64,000 bases of DNA from NCBI GenBank assembly GCA_018881555.1, contig JACAXG010000070.1, positions 2,294,001-2,358,000 of the forward strand, given 5' to 3'. This document shows, one piece after another, positions 27,961-39,002 of this stretch (positions within the stretch are counted from its first letter, which is position 1; every line of letters begins with the position of its first letter). Below the pieces are notes generated by a model. It saw only the letters and a program-made list of their open reading frames with translations. It had not been told where the DNA came from and did not search any database. A program made the position numbers and the translations under genes. Source of the DNA: Amblyornis subalaris. Lineage: Eukaryota > Chordata > Aves > Passeriformes > Ptilonorhynchidae.

Positions 27961-28360
27961 GCAAACCTGTTTTCTGGCTCCCCACATGGCAGAGCCGCGT
28001 CTCTTCGGTGCCACGCTGCTGTCTGTGGTGGGGATGAGTAATTCTGCCACGGTGGGGGGGGCCACGGATGGGACCACAGGCGACACCTCCAGCACTGCGG
28101 GTCCAGGACGCTGGGATGCCGCGTATGGCTCCCAAGCTGTTGAGCACGCTCGCGCCCACACAGGGCTGTAGGTGATGACAGCGCCTGGTTCCTCGTGAGC
28201 AGCAACTTGCAGGTTGGACCACGGTGCCAAGAGCTCGTGTCGGAGCCACTGGGTCAGAGTTGAGACCCACGGGGATCGGATCTGGGCTTGTCACTCGTGC
28301 TGAACAAGTGCCCAGGCGGACACGGTCAGCTGCAGACCTTGGGCCAGCACAGTACACCAG
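27961..28360. promoter_or_regulatory. CpG-rich block, CpG-island-like
   Basis: By hand count this 400-bp segment is about 63% G+C and contains 24 CpG dinucleotides, an observed/expected ratio near 0.6. It stands out in a window that is otherwise AT-rich and CpG-poor. Several frames are open on both strands (27884-28357 minus, 157 codons; 27877-28230 minus; 27959-28171 plus), which is usual for stop-poor G+C-rich DNA. No protein domain is recognised. It could be a small CpG island with promoter activity for an unannotated transcript, a fragment of a G+C-rich retroviral element, or a patch raised by biased gene conversion. Confidence 0.4.
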
Positions 28361-29340
28361 CTATGTCCTACATACATTTTATTGTGAAAGCTATTTTGAG
28401 CAGTGTTAGACAGGGATGCAAAACCTGGGCTTGTTCTCTTGTGCAGGAATTAACTTTATTTTGAGGTACCTGACAGCAGCAAATTTTGGCTTTCCTTACT
28501 TATCCAGAGCGATAAATTATTCCAGAGTATATGACGCACTTGAAGTCCCATCACCTTCGATGGAGATAGTGTGATCTTTCTGGATGTGGCCAAGGACACA
28601 AACTGGGACAGTCCTGTGAATAAATGATGAATCAAAAAAAATAGTGACTCACGAATTTGNCTTTCCAATATTATGTCATTAGTAAAGCACAGACAGGGAA
28701 GACCACTTGTCACCCAAATCAATACAGGTTACACTTTCCAATAGGAAAGCTATCAAGACTGGGTGCAGCCACAGGATGGGTGGGGGTGGGCAGTAGCAGC
28801 ACAGTGGCTCCCTCACTCCTGAGCAGGATAATCTTGAAGAGAACAGACTTTTAGCACAGCCCTGTTAAACCTGCCCATGATCAATACACACCCAGAGCTT
28901 CGTTTTATTCTGTCCCTCATAGATTAATGTACTTGGTGCAACTACACTGGCATCAGATGGTCTTCTCCTCATCTGCAGTGGTGGAATAAGGGATCAGGAC
29001 CAGGGATTTCTCAGTCAGTACATCAACGTGTGGGCAATTTTTACTGTAACCATGGGGATTATTTACAGCCTGAACACCATGACCCTTATCTTTTTCTGTT
29101 CATTTCTCTGCAGCTACATCCTCTACAGGAAAAAAATAATCTTGCCATTAAGACAGAACCCGAATCATCATGTGTGATTTAATAAGATCAAAATAATTTT
29201 GACCAAACACGGGATGACAAACAAAGTTCTGTTTATGGCAAGATAGATGTAAAGCAGTTGTAGTGGTGATTTAGAATTGATTCGATCTAAGTGCATCTCA
29301 AAAAATTGTGAAATAGAATCTACCAGCTAAAACTAATGAG
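28361..29340. other. Non-coding DNA with a G-run cluster
   Basis: No gene is recognised. GGGTGGGGGTGGG at 28778-28790 gives three close G-runs, one short of a canonical quadruplex. The rest is of ordinary complexity. Confidence 0.55.
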
Positions 29341-29580
29341 CACAAAACTACATTGATTTGGCCCAGGGTGGACAAATAGAACATCTGGCATATTTGGCAC
29401 CGATGACACAGCTGGCATTGTTGGACCCGTTTCTGCAGAAGGTACAGATGCAGAAATGGGAGAATTGGTACAAACAGTGCAGATGGAACAGTTGGAACAG
29501 ATGACAGTGGGCAGAGCTGGCGATGCTGGCACAGGTGTCATAACCTCAACAGCTGGCACAAGTTGTGACAATCCTGGGAT
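29340..29580. repeat. Degenerate GGCACAGATG-like minisatellite
   Basis: Variants of a short motif of the form GGNACANNTGN recur irregularly: GGCACCGATGA, GGTACAGATGC, GGTACAAACAG, GGAACAGATGA, GGCACAGGTGT and GGCACAAGTTG. The minus strand is open for 83 codons (29320-29571) and translates to a serine-, proline- and valine-rich quasi-repeat. A plus-strand frame is open over the same segment. Open frames on both strands fit translation of a short-period repeat better than a gene. No signal for a real coding exon is seen. Confidence 0.4.
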
Positions 29581-29584
29581 TTCT

Positions 29585-30089
29585 TAGTGCAAGGCACATG
29601 TTCATTTTGGCTTTGGCTGCAGAGAGATAAGAGCATTTTATAATTAGTAAATGTGCCATTTAAAAAAGAACTTTTTTTCCCATCCTTAAGGACATCCACC
29701 TCCAACTGTTACAGCCTGGAATGTGGAGCATTTCTGCAAATTACAATTTCCCAGAGAAAACCACAATTGATAAATACAGATTTAATATAAGGTAATTAGA
29801 CATTTTTATTCTCATATAGATAATAATCATGAATAGGATTTCTTCATAAGAGGTTTGTTAAAAAACATGGTCAGATCTGTAGCCTGATCATGGAGATTAA
29901 AACAAGCTTTGTCTTAAAGCCAAGACTTGTTTACCACCAAATTGGTGGGCTATATTTTCCGAAAGTGCAATGCTTCACAATGAAACGGAGTTTGACAGAA
30001 GCCACTGGGAAGAGCAGGGCGCTGGGTGAGCACCATGGAAATAGTTAATTCTTTGGCTGAAAAATGAACCACACTTAGGGTAAGAATGA
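29585..30089. other. AT-rich DNA, no gene recognised
   Basis: No open frame or repeat stands out. Confidence 0.55.
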
Positions 30090-30386
30090 AAAAACGGAGA
30101 AGCCACAATATTGCCTATTCTTTAGCAATGCGGCTTTGTTAAACATTATTGAAAATACCACTGGTTAGAGTCTGATTTTCATCTGAGAAAGCAAATACCT
30201 TGCTCTCCCTCGAGCCTTTGCTCTGTGAGTAGCTGTAACAAGGCAGGATCCTTTGATTCCTGTGAAAAGATAAGCAACGAGATGAAGTCGCTTGCCAAGA
30301 ATTTAAAACAGAAATTAATTCCTTCTTTTATTTTGGCTGTTAAATGCTACAGAGAGGAGGCAGGAAATAAATTTTGCTGAACTCTG
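30090..30386. promoter_or_regulatory. Candidate conserved non-coding stretch
   Basis: A low-repeat stretch of even complexity with AT-rich factor-like words (GCTTTGTTAAACATTATTGA, AAACAGAAATTAATTCC) and no long open frame. This texture is typical of conserved non-coding elements but is not proof. Conservation cannot be judged from one genome. Confidence 0.2.
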
Positions 30387-30468
30387 GGGCCTGATCCTCC
30401 AAAACCTTATTCACGGCTGTCTTCAATAGCAACACAAGCCTGCAGTGGAAGGGCTTGGAGGATTCAGC
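30387..30468. repeat. Relic of a palindromic amniote repeat
   Basis: GGCCTGATCCTCCAAAACC, followed after about 50 bases by GGGCTTGGAGGATTCAG, forms an imperfect inverted repeat (core TCCTCCAA and TTGGAGGA). The opening words, including CCTTATTCAC and CTTCAAT, match the style of a common palindromic interspersed repeat of turtles, crocodilians and birds (ggcctgatcct...cttactcac...cttcaatg). The assignment is from memory; a repeat-library search would decide. Confidence 0.35.
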
Positions 30469-30469
30469 T

Positions 30470-31899
30470 TCCCTTTTCAGAAGACTTACACCCTGCAGAG
30501 CTTACTTGTTGGATATATTTCTGAATGCACCTTTTATCGTGCTGCTTGCACAAAACCAGTTTTCACCAACCTGATTTCACTGCACAAAGAGACCGTTGGT
30601 CGGTATTTTTAGTAAAGAGAATTTACAGGAAAGAGGATTTAAAAAAAAAAAAAAGACCAGACTCAGGACAAACCAATAAAAATACTGAATTGAAAAATAT
30701 TTAACAGCTTGAAAAACCTCAAATGAGTACGTACTGTCACGGCTGGAGAGGTTTTTAGTACTCAGCCATTTTAAGCAATTCTTTGTCCTCTGTTTAGTCA
30801 TGTGCTCCCCTACCTTGTGCTGTACAGTACAAAACCACTATTTAGTCAGCCACACTTTATATCAAGTGCTAACTACAGTCTAAGCCCTCATAAAACAAAA
30901 AAAGGAATACTTCAGAGCAGATGAAGTTAAAGCTGTGTTGCTCAGCTGTACTCCCAGCTATACCACAAGGAACAGTGATGTTGAATGCAAGACTCAAATT
31001 TCCTGTCGCTCCATTTCAAGCACAGATAGCTATTGGTCTTAGCAGATTGCTACAACACCCAGCCTGTAAATGTTCATAAAATCAGAAGCAGGTCCTTTAT
31101 ATTGGCACAGCTGGAGTAAATTTTCTTTTCCGAGTTGCCTAGTTGATGAGCTGACTCTGCCAGTTTAAACCAGGTCTGTTTCCTTCAATCCAAGTTCAAG
31201 TAATAGCCATAGCTCTCCTGGTTGCCTGGACATGGCCATGCAGCCAGCACCACCACCAGCTCCCAGTGGGGACCAGGAGCAACCCCCACAGCTGGTCGTA
31301 CAGCCATCCTTTCNAAGCTGTCAGCCACCACAGCCTGGTCACTACCTGCCACCCGGGAATGGTGGACTCATAGCAGGAACCAACCTGAATGTTTGACATG
31401 AGGGGAGGAAGACAAGAACTTTGNCCGGGCTGCTACCTCGCTGCTCATTGGGCTTCTCAAGAAGAAATAAATGTGTGGTTTCCCATGTTTTGTGAGTGCT
31501 TTGCTCTCTGCCTTTTATTTAATAGCTGCCTGCACACCCAGAGCTTCATTACTTACGGATGTCTCATGAAAACATTCCTCTCTTGCTTCTGGCCGCAAAC
31601 TTTTATGATGTGCTTTAATCCCCTCTTCAAACAGTTGCTGCACATGCTGGCTCACTGCTGTCCCTGGAGAACTACTGCCAGAGTGTNATATTCCAGCTGG
31701 AGTGGCAACTGGGGGGGGGCAGTAGCTATTTCCCCACTGTACACCAGCAGATACTCCCTGAAGAATATTTCTATCCACATTGGGGTGAGCTTCCTGCTCC
31801 TGGCTAGACCTACAGTAAAATGCAGCCATTTGCTCCGGGAAAAAAGGTAATGATGGATGTCTTTTTTTCCCTCTGCTCTGGATATGCAGTGGGTGTCCC
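30470..31899. other. Non-coding DNA with homopolymer run
   Basis: A 14-base A run lies at 30641-30654. Overlapping plus- and minus-strand frames at 31389-31850 and 31515-31904 cross Ns and are shadows of one another. A nine-base G run lies at about 31710-31718. No gene is recognised. Confidence 0.55.
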
Positions 31900-32080
31900 T
31901 TCACAATACAGAAAGATCTTTTACTTTTGTAATAGGTGTTCCATTTTTATTTAGTCTTTACACATTTATGACATAAGTCCACCGTGTTCCAAAGAGACCA
32001 AAGCTTACTCATAAAATTAACTTCTATGTGCCATTTTTATTCCATTTAAACTTTCAAAAAAAGGGTCTCATGGGATTTAA
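31900..32080. promoter_or_regulatory. Candidate conserved non-coding stretch
   Basis: AT-rich, non-repetitive sequence with words such as TTTACACATTTATGACATAA, ATAAAATTAACTTC and GGATTTAATTACTG. There is no open frame of note. It resembles conserved non-coding DNA in texture only. Confidence 0.18.
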
Positions 32081-32527
32081 TTACTGTCTATGACAGGTGC
32101 TGCCTCTCTGCACAGAGACCATATTTCACCCAACTCCCCAGAAAAGAAGCCTGTTAATCATGGTCAACATGCTGCTCAGTCATCACAGCTCAACGTTTTC
32201 TCTTGTCTCAACCTTCCATGATTGAGGATCAGCTCCCCAGCAGATATGAATCATTACATCTTCTCCAAAGTCAACACAACTCTGCTGATTACCTTATTGA
32301 GAATCTAGTCCTGTATATTATGGAGGCAACATCTCCATGAAATTGATTTTGGAAGCAAAATGTAATTTTTCTAATATGATTAAAGCACACACTGTTGCAA
32401 CAGCATTTAGAGGTTGGACACTGAGTTAGTAAATGGCCCTTTGTCTGCTTAGCACCATGCTCAGTGGTCACCTCCTTCACCCAGTCCAGATGCTGCCCAC
32501 TGTGCCTGGCATGCTGTCCCAGTACCA

Positions 32528-32645
32528 TGTAAAGCTGGTTGTCTGGGTACTGGTTTAGGATCAAGAAGCCTGCTTTACCACAGACTCCTTGCATAACCTG
32601 GAGCAAGATTTTTGTCTCCCTGTTATTCCTCGTATGTGAACCTGG
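32528..32645 (+). mobile_element. MIR-like SINE relic
   Basis: The segment follows the order of the MIR consensus. TGGGTACTGGTTTAGGATC lies where MIR has cctgggttcgaatc. CCTGCTTTACCA lies at ctctgcca. AACCTGGAGCAAG lies at gaccttgggcaag. TCTCCCTGT lies at tctctgtg, and ATTCCTCGTATGTGAA lies at tttcctcatctgtaaa. Each block is diverged, as expected for an ancient amniote SINE. The 186-codon minus-strand frame at 32289-32849 crosses it and is therefore not evidence for a gene. Confidence 0.45.
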
Positions 32646-34952
32646 GGAAACTTCCAGATTTCTGGGTCTGGCTGGGTATCCCAACCCACTTGGACAGGAC
32701 ACCAATACCCACATGTCCTCTTGTCTTTGCTGCACCTCTGCAAAGCAGAAGTCTGGGTACAGGGGCCAAAAGGAGCCATGGTGTGCCCTGACCAAGTGGT
32801 TGACCCTGGCTGCCTCAACAGCTGGGGAGACCGGCTTTCCAATTTCCAAAAACCCCCATTCACAGCTTTTATTAAACCATCAAAATAGCCCTGTGCCCCC
32901 ACTATGATCTTACTACTTCTATTTCTTCCCCAGACCTTTGCTACANTAAGTGTAACCCCCAGAATAAAAACAAGTACTGTCTTCATTTACCACCCATAAA
33001 GTGCCCACATCTTGGGAGCCACCGTAGTCACAAGGAGGATAACAGTCACTGACTGATCGTTTATGAACAGGGTAGCACTAGTTTTTGCTGCAATTCCATA
33101 CCCTACCTTGAATCGATTCCTATGTTGGTGGAGTTAATCCAAATTTCTAAATTATTTTTAANCCAATTTCCCTTCACTGAAATGATGAGCGCTCTTTCAT
33201 GTAGCAGTATAACTTCTTTGCTATATCAGAAAACAGTCTAGGTTTTTTTTCCCCCGGTATTTTATGTAGATCTTAAATTCAAATCTGGACCATGCTCTTG
33301 CAGGCTCTGATCCAAACCTCAGTTAGGTCAACGGAAGTCTCACTTTGGACTCTGAATCAGGGTATGTTCAACATTACCTGTTCCCCACATCATTTCCCCA
33401 GGACTCACCTAGGTGTTTCAGCTGCATGCTGGGGATCTTCTTGGGACCGAGGAAAGAGGAAGGTGACTCACTGCTCTTGGTCCAACATTAGTGCAGATTA
33501 GTTTTACTTTCATCCAGAAGTACTTCCGGGTTTCCCTCTGAAAATTTTATGGGGCTAAATAGTCAGGAATTAATAGGCTGTGCCCCGAAACTCACTCTTC
33601 TGACCCACAGGGCGAGTGCTTTTGCAGAAAATTCCCAAATTCTGGAGGTCCTTTGCAGACTGTTTTCTCAACAGGCTCCAAGTGGGAATCAGAGAGGTAG
33701 GTCTGCCTCCTCTTTCCTTGTCCTGGCAGCTCTATTAGCAGAGCACCTGCACAAGTGAATAACCTACAGCAGTGGGTTGCAGCACTGGAATTAGCACNAC
33801 ACAAATGCCTGGGAAACAAACACTGATGCCTTTACACTGCGCAAATTTAACTCCGTCATTTACCTGAGAAGCTTCACTGATGCTGTTTGCTGAGCAAAGT
33901 ACTGTTCTTCTGCATGTTATCAGAATANAGCCCTAAGTGCTTTTCTGGACTAGGTCCCAATACCTGTACCTTGGAAGATAAAATGAGTAATGATATATAG
34001 GGCTGGGTGAGAGTCATCTCATTACATTGTCTGCTTTTTCTTGGCTACTGCAGGTTTTCTGATGCAGTTGTGGCTGAGAGAGGACAAATGTCTCTGCAGG
34101 TTCTGTCTTTGGGATTTACTGGGCTTTGCACACCGAAGAAGCATGCAGTATCTTTTCCAGACTAGACTGGACCTTCCTTTCCCAGCCAAATATGAAATTT
34201 CAGTATTGGATCTATGCATGCACCCAGAAGAACTGCATGCCCAGGCTCTTCAGAGGTCTAACTATGTCTCACAGTAGCTGTGATCACTATGGGAAAGAAA
34301 ACCTCATTTTTGTCTCAGCATTGGATCATCTTTGTCATCTTCAGCCTATGTGACCAGCCTCCACATTCACTATAGGTGGCCCTTTTCACTTGTAGCTCAA
34401 GAATACAAACTTACTAAGTTGCAAAGCAATCTCCAGCACTCTCTCACTCTTTTCAGATACCAGGCACAGCTCTGTATTTTGTCTCAGCTGAAGAGCCTGG
34501 GCAGGGCTTGTACAGCTTCTCTTCCCTGGACCCTGAGGAAGAACCTTCTCCAATGAGGAAATGCACTTGCTGTTATAAATGGCAATGCAGACCATAATAA
34601 AAACTGGTGATGCTTGTTTTGTCTCATTGGGATATTCTTTTCTTCACTTTCTGGTACCCAGCACACCAGGATCTTGGATGAAGCACAGTTTATTGAGATT
34701 TCTGGCACTGGTATTGCTGAATTATGTTTAATTCAGCTCCTCAGCCACAAACTCTCAGTGCTGAAGCCCTACACATCAGGCTTCACTGCCTTCCAGTAGG
34801 TTTCTCTATTCTTTGTTGTTTCATTTGCAATGCTTCTTTACAAGCAGCTGATGTTCAGTCAGTCTGTAAATTATTAGAATCACCTCTTTGTGGCATTTTG
34901 GTAGCCATCCTGCAGCAGAGTTGCTTCTTACTGATGTTTTCAGGTGTTGCTG
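32646..34952. other. Non-coding DNA with a second possible repeat relic
   Basis: No gene is recognised. At 33302-33360, GGCTCTGATCCAAACC, GGTCAACGGAAGTCTCA and TCTGAATCAGG resemble the same old amniote palindromic repeat wording as at 30.4 kb; this is a weak match. Many overlapping frames at 34.0-34.6 kb on both strands lack domains. Isolated Ns occur at 32946, 33162, 33798 and 33928. Confidence 0.45.
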
Positions 34953-34981
34953 CACTTTTAAGCAAATCTAGCTTAAAAGTG
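34953..34981. repeat. Perfect 11-bp inverted repeat, 7-nt loop
   Basis: CACTTTTAAGC at 34953-34963 pairs without mismatch with GCTTAAAAGTG at 34971-34981 across the spacer AAATCTA. Flanking bases do not extend the stem, so it is too short for a microRNA precursor. It could be a small cruciform, a dimeric binding site or chance. Confidence 0.9.
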
Positions 34982-35292
34982 GGGTCCTGATTCTGGGCCA
35001 AATATTTCTGCAATGTGTGTTGCACAGTTAATATTAACAATACTGATTGCCATACTAAAAGAATGCTGCTGAAGGTGAAATGAGTTCCACACTCCATCAT
35101 TATCAGAAAATGGGACCACTCATTGCCTGTAGATGTGATGGTTTTGTAACTGGCATAAAAGAGTAGGTTTCCTGGAAGGCGAAGGTTAAAAAAAATCAGT
35201 GAAGCACTGAGGTGATCTCAAATCTGACAGGAGGGTCTAGAGGGAAGCCTTCCCCCATCTGAAAGAACACAGCTGTAAATCACCCCTGTTTT

Positions 35293-35392
35293 GAGGGAGA
35301 GGGAGGACAAGAGGGAGAAAGAGAGAAAAAGGAAAAAGGAAGTAGAAAGGGAAAGGAAAGTAAATGCGAAAGGGGAAAAACAGAAAAAGGAG
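35293..35392 (+). repeat. Purine-rich GA tract
   Basis: About 100 bases almost free of pyrimidines on the plus strand, built of GGGAGA, GAGAAA and GGAAAAA words. The frame at 35291-35518 translates it as an Arg/Lys/Glu-rich run, which is low complexity, not a protein. Such tracts can adopt triplex (H-DNA) structure. Confidence 0.85.
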
Positions 35393-35399
35393 CTTGCTA

Positions 35400-38300
35400 A
35401 CAAAAAATGTGTTTTACTCCAGCTTTTGCAGGTTTACTCTTGGAAGTCAATGAGATTGACCGATCAAGGAGACAGCTATCTACTTCACAGGACCATGACC
35501 CAGAAGCTGGCAGCTTAAGAAACCAGAAGTTAAAGGGAAGAAAGCATTTGGATAAGAAGGAGAAGAAACAGCTGTCTCCTATGTGGGAGGCGATCAGCAC
35601 ATAAAAATGTTTAGTTAAGGAGCACAACACCCGCACCTGGCAGGGGCAGATCCTCCTAATCCCCGCCAGCAGCTGGCCGCCCGCATCGCCCCAGCTCTGG
35701 GGATGCCTTGCTGCGGTCAGGGCTTCCTGCTGCTGCTGACCGGGAAATTTGAAAGGTATTTGTGACACTTCCAGTGGGCCCATGGAAACATTTGACCCTG
35801 CAGTCTGAGGCCCTGCAAACTTTCCCTGTCCAGCTGAGCTATTCCTACCAGCTTTCACTATGAGCAGAGGTTCGGTTTTGTCATACCTTTTGGTAATTAT
35901 GTAAATAGACTATCTAATTTACTTCTGTCATAACCACCCACTAGTCAGTGTGTGTGCCAGTCTTGGAGATACACTTTGTGAGACTGGAAGGACAAGGTTG
36001 CAGTCATCATGCAAGTGTCTCATTCTTCCACTCCTGCCTGTGGTGCATCAATTGCTTGCGGTGCAGGACATACTCTTATATCCACTGCCTTGGCAGCAGT
36101 CTTGATTTGCACCACCATAAGGCAGGACCCACTGAATTTGCATGTGAAAATACATAATAATGTGATTTTATATCTTCAGATATCTTATCAGCCAAAGTTT
36201 CTAGGTTCTCATATACTTAAACACCAGGAGGTAAGGATTGCACTGAAGAGGCACTTGGCATTAAATAACACTTGCACTCTCCTACCGTCCCTGCCTGCTT
36301 TTACAGAACGGGAGCTTTCTTCCCAGATTACACGGGTGATCACATCCGCTGCTGTATCGTGGCTCTCTATTCAGCAAACCTGACAAAAACCTATGCACTG
36401 ATCCCAGATTTTCATTGCAGTTTGTGCATATTCCACAGACGCACACACAGGATCTCCAGACCCCTCACCAAGTTTATGTAATGCTTTCCTTCATCATACG
36501 CTGAAACCACAGAAGATGTCTCCTGTGAGATATCTCCCCTCACGGAGGGAAATGTCAATGAAATTTCATAGAAAATAGAAAGGGTCTTCTCTGAATCCGG
36601 ATGAAGTATCCAGAGCAGTCACACCCCAGGCATCAGCAAAAATAAAATTAACAAAACTAATGTCTTCAGAGTTTCTGTTACTTGTAACGTATAAGAAGAA
36701 ACATAATCAAACCTTAATCTTTTTTAGACCTGGTTGAGCTTAGTAGCTAGAGAAAAGCTCAGCAAGCCTGATATGGTTGTTACCAAAGAAAAGCCAGTAC
36801 AGAACCCCATGAATTGTCGAGGCAATTCTGTATCCACAACCAATGCCATCATGCTGGCAGGCAAGTTTTTGTTAGGCTGTCACATCTACGTCAGTTCAGA
36901 AGTGGTGTCAGATATTGCCACAACAAATTCTCTTGTTATAAAAAATCGGGGTGCATATTTTTATAATATTAATATATAATACATAAAATGGTTGGAATTC
37001 ATACCAGTTGGCACTCGGTATAAGAGTCTTGTTTTGGCTGATATATACAGCATATTGGGAGAGGAGGAAATTTGCTTTCTCTGCAAACATGATGACTTTC
37101 CACAAATCAGAATTCTTCCCCTCCTGTTGAATATTGCGGGGGCTTTTCACAATTGAGCGGAACGAATTTAGGGCTGTAAGTAATTGAGAGTTGGCTGCTT
37201 GCATACAGGAAAAAAGGAAGACAAACAAAATGTCACAGTGATTATTTTTATCTCTGTAAAGTGTGTGAAATTAATTTATGAAAGCAACATTTTTGCCCTT
37301 TTGAAAGTATACGTACACAAGTTAGAAGTCTGGGTGGTTCTCTCCAGGCTACCAGGAAAGCAAAACATCTACTGTATATCTGCCCTTTAATCTAGCAGAT
37401 CTTTATTTGCAGATCTGGCTGTGCATCATGTTTCTGTATCTGTGCTTCTGCCAAGTGCAGAACCAGACTTGGTTCTTAGATATACTGGTTCAAAGCTGGA
37501 GGAATCTCACTGGCTTCAGCACACACTGATAAAGGAGACGAGGAGCAGAGAAGTGGGCATCCTCTCCATTCCATCCCAGCCTTTTCTGTCTGTAGGGATG
37601 TCCGTGTCTACATGGAGTTTTGCTACTTATGTATTATTTATTTTAGGTATTATTAGGTATTCTGTCTGTGATTGGACAGATAGGAAGAAATGAGGTAATG
37701 CTCACAGGAGCCGAACCCTCTGTCGCCTTGAACTGGAGCTCATCCCTGGTGTAAGGTTGTTCGCTTTACTTAGTCACTCCACTTTGATAAAGCTGTGAAA
37801 GCAGAGTTGTTGCTCAATACCACGTCAGCCCTCCATGCTACCAGTCANCATATTAAACCATCCTAGGAAAATCAACAGGAAGACCTGAGATCCAGGGGTC
37901 AAACCAAGTAAAACAGACCAAAGAAGCAGATAAGTCCATCTAGATGATCTTGGTTTATGCAAAGTTAAATTAATGTTTGTTACACAGGGAAATGTTCTGA
38001 AAGCCAGTTTTCACTGCATGAAATACAGAAAGGGCCACGATGGACAACAGTGAGGAGGCAAGGAAGCTGCTTGTTGGGAATGGTGAGGTTTCTTCTATCT
38101 TCCTTGGAGACTGCCCCAAGCTGCTGCTGGTTTTAAATACTCCTCTAGGGATTACCCTTGGAATAATGTANGCTTTTAAGGTCAAATACGAGCAGAACTG
38201 TTAGGGGAGAGATTTTAATTTGGCTGTTTAAATGGCAGATTCTCTGACACAAGGAAGGGGTGGGAGAAGGGGTTACATTTTTAGGTGACACTCCAGCAGT

Positions 38301-38971
38301 TCAGCTTACAGAGAGAATACAAGATGTGCTCCTCTTGGGAAGAAAAACTAAATTACAGTGCAGCATTTTACCCCTCTTCTTCCTCTTTCCCCCATCTCAT
38401 CTGCTCCTCAGCTTTGGTTACTTTCCTTTGTCCTTAAAATTTCTGTAGTTACTCATCTTTCTCTAGCCTTTACGGTTCTTCAACCTCCCCCTGACACTTG
38501 AAAAGATCCTGAGATTTTCTAAATATGGCTAAAATGTGGAGCTTCAGTTTGCTGTCTTAATTAACAAGTCTATTGAGCAGTAATATGCAGGAAGGCCTTG
38601 CCAGGAACAACCACCAGTTATGGAAGGGCATGTTACTTCAGGGAATCAGATGAGGAAGTTGGGTACCCAGGAAGCACTCCTGCATGTTTTGGCATTTGAT
38701 CAAAGCAGGTTGTAAATGTCCTCCTTCATCAAATGATAGCTTCAACAGAAAGAAATCAACACAGCAGGACAGACAAGCAGTACAGATTTCTCTATTTGTT
38801 ATTTCTTTTATATCTTTTTTNAATTTATTTATTTCATGTTTATTCTTGAGAGCAAGGCGTTGAGAAACACTTTAAAATAAAATGGACTTGGTAGTATGGT
38901 TTCTGAACCAGAATTTAGATTTTGGCTACTTGTTTTCCAAGTGTATCCATGAATTCTCTCTTCATTCTCCC
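35400..38971. other. Non-coding DNA, no gene recognised
   Basis: A G+C-rich patch sits at about 35630-35850; the minus-strand frame over it (35397-35858, 153 codons) has no domain. Frames at 36009-36383 and 36272-36481 overlap in different phases and are uninformative. AT-rich words (TATTTTTATAATATTAATAT) lie at about 36956-36980. Isolated Ns occur at 37848, 38171 and 38821. Confidence 0.5.
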
Positions 38972-39002
38972 TTTGGAGATACCCTTTGGAGGTATCTCCA
39001 AA
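38972..39002. repeat. Perfect 12-bp inverted repeat, 7-nt loop
   Basis: TTTGGAGATACC at 38972-38983 pairs perfectly with GGTATCTCCAAA at 38991-39002 across CTTTGGA. By simple expectation an arm of this length and short spacing occurs in well under one in ten windows of this size. The spacer repeats part of the left arm (CTTTGGA), so local duplication and inversion is a possible origin. The stem does not extend outward. Confidence 0.92.

Noticed and set aside
27884..28357. 157-codon minus-strand frame in the CpG-rich block
   Set aside because: Stop-poor G+C-rich DNA opens several frames at once; no domain seen.
32289..32849. 186-codon open frame, minus strand
   Set aside because: Overlaps a MIR-like relic and has no domain; a plus-strand frame is open too.
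35291..35518. Highly charged Arg/Lys/Glu-rich frame
   Set aside because: Direct translation of the GA-rich purine tract.
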